DNA from: Hypericibacter sp963696655
Lineage (GTDB): Bacteria > Pseudomonadota > Alphaproteobacteria > Dongiales > Dongiaceae
DNA: 6,652 bases
Direction of reading: 5' to 3'
Assembly (NCBI GenBank): GCA_963696655.1
Contig: CAVOLB010000016.1
Coordinates: 1 to 6,652, forward strand
Below, in pieces: positions 1 through 5,682 of this stretch. Positions within the stretch are counted from its first letter, which is position 1. Every line of letters starts with the position of its first letter. A program made the translations under genes and the position numbers. The notes beneath the pieces were generated by a model. That model made no database searches and was not told the DNA's origin. It saw nothing but the letters and a program-made list of their open reading frames with translations.

Positions 1-2
1 CG

Positions 3-440
3 CCCGCCCTCCAGCTCCCCGCGGTCGAGCGGGGATCGCTCGCCAACGGCGGCATTCTCCAGGTCGTGGAGATGCACGAGGTCGCCCGCCGGTGCAGGCC
101 GTCCTCCTCATCGAGGGCGGCGCCCGCCTCGACGCCGACCAGCCCGGGCGTCGCCACCTTCACGGCCAACCTGCTGGACGAGGGCGCGGGCGACCGCGAC
201 GCCTTCCAGCTCGCCGCCGAGGTCGAGGACCTCGGCCGCCACCCTCTCCACCGGCGCCGACTGGAACCGCACCCGGATCGCCCTCCGCGCGCCGAAGCGC
301 ACCTTCGCGCAGGCGATGCACTCCTCGGCGACGTCGTGCTCCGGCCGCGGTTCTCCGCGCTGGACGTGCAGCGCCAGCGCGACCTCCGGATCGCCGGCAT
401 CCTGAGCCGGCGGGACCAGCCCGAGGCGGTGGCGGACGTC
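3..440 (+). pseudogene. M16-family peptidase-like gene fragment, frameshifted, both ends missing
   Basis: This is a stretch of an M16 (pitrilysin-like, insulinase fold) zinc-protease family protein that can be read only by switching frames. Frame 3 gives LPAVERGSLANGGILQVVEM to about base 83. Frame 2 gives PPVQAVLLIEGGARLDADQ (86-142). Frame 3 gives PGVATFTANLLDEGAGDRD and onward to 236. Frame 1 gives LSTGADWNRTRIALRAPKR to about 318. Frame 3 then gives LLGDVVLRPRFSALDVQRQ and ends near QPEAVADV at about 440. Where catalytic M16 proteins have HxxEH, this one has T-F-T-A-N, so it resembles the non-catalytic partner subunit of two-component M16B peptidases. The protein text between the breaks is well preserved, which fits recent indels or sequencing errors better than old decay. 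The N-terminus lies outside the window, and the C-terminal part is lost at the junction with yqgE. Family assignment rests on recalled M16 patterns. Confidence 0.72.
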
Positions 441-920
441 GGCGGCGACCGAGAGCCAGCCATTGGCCTGGATCTCGGCATCGAGCTGGCCGGGTCCCCA
501 GCCGGCATAGCCCAGCGCCAGCAGGCTGCGGCGCGGGCCGCTGCCGGCGGCGATGTCCTTGAGGATGTCGAGGCTCGCGGTGAGGGCGACCTCGTCGCTC
601 ACCTGCATGGTGCCGGACGCGTTGTATTCCGAGGAATGCAGCACGAAGCCGCGGCCGGTCTCGACCGGCCCGCCGAAATGGACCCGGATGGATTCGATGC
701 CGGGGCCGGGCTCGATCCCGAGCTGCGCCAGGAGGTCGGGGAAGGTGAGGGAGCCCACGAGGCGGTTCAGCACCAGCCCCATCGCCCCTTCGGCGGTGTG
801 GGCGCAGAGATAGATCACCGTCCGGGTGAAACGGGGATCGCGCATCGTCGGCATGGCGATGAGCAGATGCCCGGTCAGATATCCCGGAAGGGCCGGGGCC
901 TGATCCTTGTCCATACCCAT
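108..920 (-). CDS. yqgE: YqgE/AlgH family protein, truncated at C-terminus with antisense read-through tail
   Basis: Residues 1-161 (bases 438-920) are a normal YqgE/AlgH (UPF0301) protein, a cytosolic family of poorly defined function. Family motifs are visible: GYLTGHLLIAMP near residue 13, DPRFTRTVIYLCAH at 28-41, FGGPVETGRGFVLHSSEY at 82-99, and LGYAGWGPGQLDAEI at 136-150 followed by NGWLSVAAD. Family members usually continue for about 25-35 more residues after this point. Here homology stops at about 438 and the frame continues for 109 low-complexity Arg/Ala/Glu-rich residues, which are the antisense of the M16 fragment, to a stop at 108. That tail is not a domain. Two in-frame ATGs are possible, at 920 and at 914; neither has a strong Shine-Dalgarno. 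The gene diverges from the dsbD-type gene, a neighbourhood I recall from other alphaproteobacteria. The family call is firm; the annotated 3' end is an artefact of the junction. Confidence 0.9.
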   Translation of the reverse strand: MGMDKDQAPALPGYLTGHLLIAMPTMRDPRFTRTVIYLCAHTAEGAMGLVLNRLVGSLTFPDLLAQLGIEPGPGIESIRVHFGGPVETGRGFVLHSSEYNASGTMQVSDEVALTASLDILKDIAAGSGPRRSLLALGYAGWGPGQLDAEIQANGWLSVAADVRHRLGLVPPAQDAGDPEVALALHVQRGEPRPEHDVAEECIACAKVRFGARRAIRVRFQSAPVERVAAEVLDLGGELEGVAVARALVQQVGREGGDARAGRRRGGRRPR

Positions 921-1008
921 CTAGCTAGGGAACCCTGGCTGCCCTGGCAAGCGGCCTTCCGCCGCGCCGGCCGACACGGAATCGTGAGGTATTTTCAATC
1001 ATCTGGTC

Positions 1009-1016
1009 ATTATAAT
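1009..1016. promoter_or_regulatory. Palindromic -10 element in the yqgE/dsbD divergent spacer
   Basis: ATTATAAT is self-complementary and contains TATAAT on the + strand (1011-1016) and on the - strand (1014-1009). It is one of the few AT-rich spots in a GC-rich spacer between two divergent genes. On the + strand it would place transcription start at about 1022-1024, only 5-7 nt before the ATG at 1029, giving an almost leaderless mRNA. I see no good -35 hexamer at 16-18 nt spacing on either strand, so promoter function is inferred from the -10 match and position alone. Confidence 0.4.
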
Positions 1017-1028
1017 CCGGCCCGCCCC

Positions 1029-3206
1029 ATGAAAACAGACGCTATCCGGAACGGCCCAGAATCCAGGAGCGCCCGCGCCCGAAAACCGGGCTCGAGGGGG
1101 CTTTGGCTGGCCGGATTCCTGCTCCTGGCGGGGCTGGCAGGCCCCCTCCCGGCCCGGGCCGAGGGCGCGGCGGTCGCCACCCGGCCCCAGGTCGAGGTGA
1201 GCCTGATTTCGGCCCAGACGGCGGTGGACCAGGCCCGGCAGATCCGCCTGGGGCTGCATTTCACCCTGGCCAAGGACTGGAAGACCTATTGGCGCTCGCC
1301 CGGCGATGCCGGCTATCCGATCGCGGTCGATTGGGCGGGCTCGGACAACCTGGCCAAGGCCGATCTGCTCTGGCCGGTGCCCCATCGCTTCACCCTCTTC
1401 GGGCTCGACACCTTCGGCTACAAGGACGAGGTCGTGCTGCCCGTGATCGCGACCCTGAGCGAGCCCGGCAAGCCGCTCTCGATCAAGGCGCATCTGCGCT
1501 ACCTCGTCTGCGAGACGGTCTGCATCCCCTATGAGGCCGACCTGGCGCTCCAGATTCCGGCGGGCGACGCGCTGCCGGCCCCGCAAGCGCAGCTCATCGA
1601 CCGCTATTACGCGCAAGTGCCGGGCGACGGCCGCGCGCAAGGCTTGACGCTCGAGCAGGCGACGCTCGCCGGCAGCGACGCAAAGCCGAGTCTGGAGGTG
1701 ACGGCGCGCTCCACCCTTACGGAATTCACCGCGCCCGATCTCGTCGTCGAAGCCCCGCCGGGGCTCTATTTCGGCAAGCCCGAAATCCAGCTCGGCGACA
1801 ACGGCAAGCTCGCGCGCTTCACGCTGCCGATCACCCGCGAAGCCACGGCGCCGGCTCTGTCGGGCGCCGCCGTCATCGTGACGCTGACCGACGGGATCCG
1901 CGGTCTCGAACGCAATGTCACGCTGACCGCCGCGGCGGGCTCGGGCGAAGAATTCACTGGCCTGCTGGCGATCGTCGGCGTGGCGCTGCTGGGTGGATTG
2001 CTGCTCAACCTGATGCCCTGCGTGCTGCCGGTGCTCTCCCTGAAACTCTTGGGCGTCGCCGGCCATGGCGGCGGCGAGAAGACCCATGTGCGGCTCTCCT
2101 TCCTGGTATCGGCGGCGGGCGTGCTCACCGCCTTCCTGCTGCTCGCCGCCATGCTGGCCGCACTCGATGCCGCGGGCCTCGCGATCGGCTGGGGGATTCA
2201 GTTCCAGCAGCCGCTGTTCCTGGCGGCGATGGCGCTCATCGTCACGCTCTTCGCCGCCAATCTGATGGGCTGGTTCGAGATCGCGCTGCCGGGCTGGCTC
2301 GGCAGCCTGGCGGGCGACGCGGACGCAGCCGCGGGACGCGCCGCCGACCGGCGGAGCCTGCCGGGCTATTTCCTCACCGGCATGCTCGCGACCCTGCTGG
2401 CGACGCCTTGTTCGGCGCCCTTCGTCGGCACCGCCGTCAGCTTCGCGCTGTCGCGCGGGGCGCTCGAGATCTTCGTGATCTTCGGCGCGATGGGACTGGG
2501 CTTGGCGCTGCCCTATCTGGCCGTTGCGGCCTTTCCCGGAATGGCCGTGGCCCTGCCGCGGCCCGGCCGCTGGATGATCCATCTGCGCCGCCTGCTGGGC
2601 ATCGCCCTGGCCGCGACGGCCGCCTGGCTGCTCTCGGTCCTCGTTGGCGCAATCGGAATCTGGGGCGTGGCGATTCTGGGCGGGCTGCTGATCGCCTTGG
2701 CCCTGGTGCTCGCGCTATTGCATTGCCTGCCGGACAACCAGCGCCCGCTGCTCTGGGGTGGGGCGGCCGCCCTCGCGATCGCGGTGCTGGCCTTGCCCGC
2801 GCTGATCTCGAGCGGACCCACCGCCCAGGCCCGCACGCAGGCGCAGGCCGGTCTCGCCGAGGGCTGGGCGCCTTTCGAGGAGGCCCGCATCGGCGATCTG
2901 GTGGCGCAAGGCCGTACGGTCGTCGTGGATGTGACCGCCGATTGGTGCATCACCTGCCTCGCCAACAAGACCCTGGTGCTGGACCGCCCCGAGATGAAGG
3001 CGGCGTTCGAGACCGGGAAGGTCGTCACCATGCGGGCCGACTGGACCCGTCCCGACGAAGCGATCTCGCGCTATCTGGCCCGCTTCGGCCGCTATGGGAT
3101 TCCCTTCAACGTGGTCTATGGCCCCAAAGCGCCCGAGGGCATTCTGCTGCCGGAATTGTTGAGCCACGACGCGGTCTTGGACGCCATCGCGCGGGCCGGC
3201 TCCTGA
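1029..3206 (+). CDS. dsbD: DsbD/ScsB-type transmembrane protein-disulfide reductase
   Basis: An inner-membrane protein (725 aa) that carries electrons from cytosolic thioredoxin to periplasmic thiol proteins. Order of parts: a signal peptide with hydrophobic core at about 25-40 and likely cleavage after ARA (residue 44); a periplasmic N-terminal domain (about 50-300) with the cysteine pair C161/C165 in YLVCETVCIP; about eight membrane segments between 310 and 594, with the DsbD/CcdA cysteines C331 (LNLMPCVLPVLSLKL) and C461 (LLATPCSAPFVG); and a C-terminal thioredoxin-like domain with D-W-C-I-T-C (C640, C643) and the cis-Pro segment YGIPFN. All six redox cysteines are present. The short C-x3-C spacing in the N-domain is closer to ScsB-like proteins than to E. 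coli DsbD, so scsB is a fair alternative name. The frame is open far upstream, but the signal peptide position favours ATG at 1029; there is no Shine-Dalgarno. A GTG at 984 is an alternative start. Confidence 0.93.
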   Translation: MKTDAIRNGPESRSARARKPGSRGLWLAGFLLLAGLAGPLPARAEGAAVATRPQVEVSLISAQTAVDQARQIRLGLHFTLAKDWKTYWRSPGDAGYPIAVDWAGSDNLAKADLLWPVPHRFTLFGLDTFGYKDEVVLPVIATLSEPGKPLSIKAHLRYLVCETVCIPYEADLALQIPAGDALPAPQAQLIDRYYAQVPGDGRAQGLTLEQATLAGSDAKPSLEVTARSTLTEFTAPDLVVEAPPGLYFGKPEIQLGDNGKLARFTLPITREATAPALSGAAVIVTLTDGIRGLERNVTLTAAAGSGEEFTGLLAIVGVALLGGLLLNLMPCVLPVLSLKLLGVAGHGGGEKTHVRLSFLVSAAGVLTAFLLLAAMLAALDAAGLAIGWGIQFQQPLFLAAMALIVTLFAANLMGWFEIALPGWLGSLAGDADAAAGRAADRRSLPGYFLTGMLATLLATPCSAPFVGTAVSFALSRGALEIFVIFGAMGLGLALPYLAVAAFPGMAVALPRPGRWMIHLRRLLGIALAATAAWLLSVLVGAIGIWGVAILGGLLIALALVLALLHCLPDNQRPLLWGGAAALAIAVLALPALISSGPTAQARTQAQAGLAEGWAPFEEARIGDLVAQGRTVVVDVTADWCITCLANKTLVLDRPEMKAAFETGKVVTMRADWTRPDEAISRYLARFGRYGIPFNVVYGPKAPEGILLPELLSHDAVLDAIARAGS

Positions 3207-3220
3207 CGGGATGTCGAAAG

Positions 3221-3255
3221 CCCTGTCCTGGTCACTCGCTGGGTACTGGACAGGG
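3221..3255. repeat. Inverted repeat downstream of dsbD
   Basis: CCCTGTCC (3221-3228) and GGACAGGG (3248-3255) form a perfect 8-bp stem around a 19-nt loop, starting 14 nt after the dsbD stop codon. Flanking AAGC and GGCTT bases could lengthen the stem with a bulge. No T-run follows directly (the nearest is TTTT at 3271-3274), so it is a poor intrinsic terminator. The right arm overlaps a likely -35 element for the peroxiredoxin gene, so it could be an operator or an mRNA 3'-end structure. Confidence 0.5.
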
Positions 3256-3274
3256 TGGGGCTTGAGCCTATTTT
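3247..3274 (+). promoter_or_regulatory. Candidate sigma70-type promoter for the peroxiredoxin gene
   Basis: TGGACA (3247-3252, five of six to the -35 consensus) and TATTTT (3269-3274, four of six to the -10 consensus) are separated by 16 nt. Transcription would start near 3281, giving a leader of about 55 nt before the ATG at 3337. It suggests the peroxiredoxin gene can be expressed independently of dsbD. This is a visual consensus match only. Confidence 0.38.
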
Positions 3275-3320
3275 AGGGACAAGGCCAGACGCGGGAGGTT
3301 GCGCTTCCGTTTTTCATTTG

Positions 3321-3330
3321 GAAGAGAGGA
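3321..3330 (+). promoter_or_regulatory. Ribosome binding site of the peroxiredoxin gene
   Basis: The purine-rich GAAGAGAGGA contains AGAGGA and ends 6 nt before the ATG at 3337. It fixes that ATG as the start. Confidence 0.75.
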
Positions 3331-3336
3331 CTGACA

Positions 3337-3819
3337 ATGACGATCAAGGTAGGCGACAAGGTTCCGGCCGTGGAGCTCAAGACCATGGCCAGCGACGGCA
3401 TGAGGACCGTCAGCACCGACGAGCTCTTCAAGGGCAAGAAGGTCGTGCTGTTCGCCCTGCCGGGCGCATTCACCCCGACCTGCTCGGCGAAGCATCTGCC
3501 GGGCTTCGTGCAGCATGCGGACAAGATCAAGGCCAAGGGCGTCGACACCATCGCCTGCCTCTCGGTCAATGACGCCTTCGTCATGGACGCGTGGGGCAAG
3601 TCGCAGAACACCGGCGAGAAGGTCGTGATGCTCGCCGACGGCAATGGCGACTTCTCGAAGGCCGTCGGCCTGACGATGGACGGCACCGGCTACGGCATGG
3701 GCCTGCGCGCCTCGCGCTACGCCATGCTGGTCGACAACGGCACCGTCAAGGCGCTGAACGTCGAAGCCCCGGGCGCGTTCGAGGTCTCGAGCGCCGAAGC
3801 GGTGATGAAGCTGCTGTAG
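3337..3819 (+). CDS. Prx5-type peroxiredoxin (redoxin family)
   Basis: A 160-aa thiol peroxidase that reduces H2O2 and organic hydroperoxides. The active-site loop is PGAFTPTCS, with the peroxidatic cysteine at C49 and the supporting Thr and Pro of the P-x3-T-x2-C motif. A second cysteine, C74 (IACLSVNDAFVM), is at the position common in the Prx5 group. R127 in RASRYAMLVDNG matches the conserved arginine of the active site. The distal resolving cysteine of human PRDX5 (C151) has no counterpart, so a 1-Cys mechanism with glutathione/glutaredoxin or another external thiol is likely. Length is normal and there is no signal peptide, so it should be cytosolic. It has a strong Shine-Dalgarno and probably its own promoter. 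It follows the DsbD-type gene on the same strand; both are redox genes, but the predicted compartments differ, so direct partnership is not implied. Confidence 0.94.
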   Translation: MTIKVGDKVPAVELKTMASDGMRTVSTDELFKGKKVVLFALPGAFTPTCSAKHLPGFVQHADKIKAKGVDTIACLSVNDAFVMDAWGKSQNTGEKVVMLADGNGDFSKAVGLTMDGTGYGMGLRASRYAMLVDNGTVKALNVEAPGAFEVSSAEAVMKLL

Positions 3820-3832
3820 ACGAGTTCTTGTT

Positions 3833-3930
3833 CCTTCCCCCGGCACGGGGGAAGGTTAGGAAGGGGGCTGCGCGATATCGGATAGCGAGCGGCCCCCTCC
3901 CTCGCCCTCCCCCGCGAAGCGGGGGAGGGG
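3833..3930. repeat. Composite GC-rich palindromic repeat between convergent genes
   Basis: Two tight hairpins flank an inner inverted pair. Hairpin A is CCTTCCCCCG (3833-3842), loop GCA, CGGGGGAAGG (3846-3855). Hairpin B is CCCTCCCCCGC (3905-3915), loop GAA, GCGGGGGAGGG (3919-3929). Between them AGGGGGC (3862-3868) pairs with GCCCCCT (3892-3898) around a 23-nt spacer, and can be lengthened to 10 bp with one T-G wobble. The element fills the gap between the peroxiredoxin stop (3819) and the rnhA stop (3939). The layout resembles REP/BIME-like intergenic palindromes that are repeated in many proteobacterial genomes. It may act as a bidirectional transcription end or protect both mRNA 3' ends. 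No T-tract is present. Confidence 0.8.
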
Positions 3931-3938
3931 ATATGATT

Positions 3939-4448
3939 TCAGAATACCATCCCTTCCCTCACCGCCCTGATCGCGTCGCGCGCGAGTTGGTCGGCGCGTT
4001 CGTTCTCGGGATGGCCGGAATGACCGCGGACCCATTCCCATTGGATCCGGTGGGGCGCGACCGCGGCTTCGAGGCGCTGCCAGAGATCGACATTCTTGAC
4101 CGGCTTCTTGTCGGCGGTCTTCCAGCCGTTCTTCTTCCAGCCGTTGATCCAACGCGTGATGCCGTCCTTCACATAGGTGCTGTCGGTCGAGAGCGTCACC
4201 TCGCAGGGACGGCGCAGGCTTTCGAGCCCCATGATCGCCGCCATCAGCTCCATGCGATTGTTGGTGGTGGCACTCTCGCCACCCGACAATTCCTTCTCGG
4301 TCTCGCCATAGCGCAGCACGGCGCCCCAGCCGCCGGGCCCCGGATTGCCGCTGCAGGCGCCGTCGGTGAAGATCTCGACGCGGGACTTGGTCTTCTCCTT
4401 CGGCGCCGCTTCTTCCTTGGGCTTTTTCGCCGCTGCCTTGGCGCTCAC
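3939..4448 (-). CDS. rnhA: Ribonuclease HI
   Basis: A 169-aa endonuclease that cleaves the RNA strand of RNA-DNA hybrids, acting in primer removal and R-loop clearance in the cytosol. The four metal-binding acidic residues are present: D29 (IFTDGACSGNPGPGGWG), E67 (NNRMELMAA), D89 (STDSTYV) and D153 (NERADQLA). The assisting histidine is H143 in WVRGHSGHPENER; the 10-residue gap from H143 to D153 matches H124 to D134 of the E. coli enzyme. The basic KKNGWK segment near 105-110 corresponds to the substrate-binding handle region. About 22 extra N-terminal residues rich in Lys, Ala and Glu precede the fold, so the protein is slightly longer than E. coli RNase HI. The GTG start (4448-4446) overlaps the thrB stop TGA (4447-4445) as GTGA, indicating translational coupling; the core fold begins near residue 23, so the exact start is less certain than the function. 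Confidence 0.96.
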   Translation of the reverse strand: MSAKAAAKKPKEEAAPKEKTKSRVEIFTDGACSGNPGPGGWGAVLRYGETEKELSGGESATTNNRMELMAAIMGLESLRRPCEVTLSTDSTYVKDGITRWINGWKKNGWKTADKKPVKNVDLWQRLEAAVAPHRIQWEWVRGHSGHPENERADQLARDAIRAVREGMVF

Positions 4449-5410
4449 GGCTCGAGCCCGTAGGCGCTGGGGCCGCGCAGGCCCGCATGGAAGCGCAGCT
4501 TGTCCAGATACTCGCGCGGGTCCTTCGGCTTCACGAAGGCGCCCGGCGGATGATTGAGCCAGTCATAGAGCCGCGTCAGCAGGAAGCGCAGCGCGCTGCC
4601 GCGCGCCAGCATCGGCAGCGCCTCGAGCTCTTCCTTCGAGACGGGGCGCGTCCTGCGATAGGCCGCGATCAGCATCCGCGCCTTGGTCACGTTGAAGGAA
4701 CCGTCGGTCTCGAAACACCAGGCGTTGAGGCAGACGGCGAGGTCGTAAGCATAGGCGTCGTTGCAGGCGAAATAGAAATCGATGATCCCCGAGAGCCGGT
4801 CGCCCAGGAAGAACACATTGTCCGGGAACAGATCGGCATGGATCACGCCTGCCGGCAGATGTTTGGGCCAATGCGCCTCGAAGCCCTCGATCTCGCGGCG
4901 AATCTCCTCGGCGAGGCCGGGGCTGACCTCGTCGGCGCGATCCTTGGTCGCCTCGTAGAGCCGCCGCCAGCCCAGGACCGAGAGGTCGTTGGCGCGGCGC
5001 AGGCCGTAATCGGCGCCGGCCAGATGCATCTGCGCCAGCGCCGTGCCGAGCAGCTGGCAATGGCGCGCCATCGGGCGGCGCGGCCACATGCCGTCGAGGA
5101 AGGTCACGATCGCGGCCGGGCGCTTGCAGAGCTCGCCCAGGGCCTCGCCGTCCCGCGCCTTGACCGGGGTGGGACAGGCGATGCCGCGCGCGGCCAGATG
5201 CTCCATCAGTCCGATGAAGAAGGGCAGGTCCTCGCGCCGGACCCGCTTCTCGTAGAGCGTCAGGATGAAGCTGGCGCGCTCGGTGGTGAGGAGGAAATTG
5301 CTGTTCTCCACGCCCTCGGCGATCCCCTTGCAGGAGATCGGGCGCCCGATGTCGTAGCGGGCGACGAAGGCTTCGAGTTCCTCGTCGGGGACTTCGGTAT
5401 AGACCGCCAT
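4445..5410 (-). CDS. thrB: Homoserine kinase, APH-fold type (ThrB)
   Basis: A 321-aa kinase that phosphorylates L-homoserine with ATP in threonine biosynthesis (cytosol). It belongs to the aminoglycoside-phosphotransferase-like ThrB family rather than the GHMP kinase family. Visible features are an N-terminal lobe with GIAEGVENSNFLLTT (about 29-43) and FILTLYEKR (48-56), the catalytic loop VIHADLFPDNVFF with HADLFPDN as the Brenner-type motif, the metal-binding IIDFYFACND segment, and a helical C-terminal region ending in KLRFHAGLRGPSAYGLEP. Length is typical. The ATG at 5410 starts MAVYTEV, a family-like N-terminus; no clear Shine-Dalgarno precedes it. It is the first gene of a thrB-rnhA operon. 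In many alphaproteobacteria ispH lies just upstream of thrB (recalled); here ispH is absent and a divergent CDGSH gene is found instead. Confidence 0.95.
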   Translation of the reverse strand: MAVYTEVPDEELEAFVARYDIGRPISCKGIAEGVENSNFLLTTERASFILTLYEKRVRREDLPFFIGLMEHLAARGIACPTPVKARDGEALGELCKRPAAIVTFLDGMWPRRPMARHCQLLGTALAQMHLAGADYGLRRANDLSVLGWRRLYEATKDRADEVSPGLAEEIRREIEGFEAHWPKHLPAGVIHADLFPDNVFFLGDRLSGIIDFYFACNDAYAYDLAVCLNAWCFETDGSFNVTKARMLIAAYRRTRPVSKEELEALPMLARGSALRFLLTRLYDWLNHPPGAFVKPKDPREYLDKLRFHAGLRGPSAYGLEP

Positions 5411-5544
5411 GGGATGGGGGACCGGCGACGAAAGGGTTGCTGCCGCCGGCGCCGGTCAGGCGCCAGCCATGGCGGGGAAACGGCGCGGGAGGCTCGAATC
5501 GGGGCCGGCCGAGCGGGCGATTTCGGACGGTATCATGGCAGGCC

Positions 5545-5574
5545 CTCATATCCGGTAACGAGCGGAAAAAACAA
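5545..5574 (-). promoter_or_regulatory. Candidate promoter for thrB-rnhA
   Basis: Read on the minus strand, TTGTTT (5574-5569) and TATGAG (5550-5545) are separated by 18 nt in a GC-rich spacer. They match three of six and four of six consensus bases. This would give a leader of about 125 nt before thrB. The match is weak and rests on position and local AT richness. Confidence 0.27.
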
Positions 5575-5670
5575 GCCGATCCGGGCCTTGTGCATCGTGA
5601 GGGCGTTCATTAAAGTCGCCCGACGAACCAGCGCGGTGGCGGCAAAAATTATGCCAGCACGCCACTCCTT

Positions 5671-5680
5671 GGGAAGGGGA
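5671..5680 (+). promoter_or_regulatory. Ribosome binding site of the CDGSH gene
   Basis: GGGAAGGGGA lies immediately upstream of AC-ATG at 5683, placing the AAGGGG core about 4 nt before the start. It supports this ATG as the start codon. Confidence 0.7.
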
Positions 5681-5682
5681 AC

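Larger units (their letters stand above)
5411..5682. other. Divergent intergenic spacer between thrB and the CDGSH gene
   Basis: This 272-nt spacer contains no convincing gene. It holds a 7-bp inverted repeat, ACCGGCG (5421-5427) and CGCCGGT (5450-5456), just upstream of thrB. It also has an A-rich patch at 5566-5571, a TTCATTAAAG segment at about 5607-5616, and the Shine-Dalgarno of the CDGSH gene at its right end. It should contain promoters for both divergent units. Confidence 0.6.

Noticed and set aside
66..1028. Long + strand open frame upstream of the dsbD start, giving a possible 1046-aa protein
   Set aside because: This part is M16 fragment pieces followed by the antisense of yqgE. 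The signal peptide just after 1029 marks the true N-terminus.
999..2582. Minus-strand 527-aa open frame opposite dsbD
   Set aside because: Low-complexity Arg/Gln/Gly-rich translation typical of antisense shadows in high-GC genes, and it lies fully over a clear DsbD-family gene.
3833..3930. CRISPR array or transposon ends
   Set aside because: There are no regularly spaced direct repeats with unique spacers, no transposase gene, and no target-site duplication; the pattern is nested inverted repeats.
5456..5536. Small 26-codon frame on the minus strand upstream of thrB, considered as a leader peptide
   Set aside because: No Thr/Ile-rich run, no attenuator-type hairpin with T-run after it, and no Shine-Dalgarno evident.
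5579..5612. TTGTGC and CATTAA as a + strand promoter for the CDGSH gene
   Set aside because: Each hexamer matches only about half of the consensus; too weak to list as a feature.
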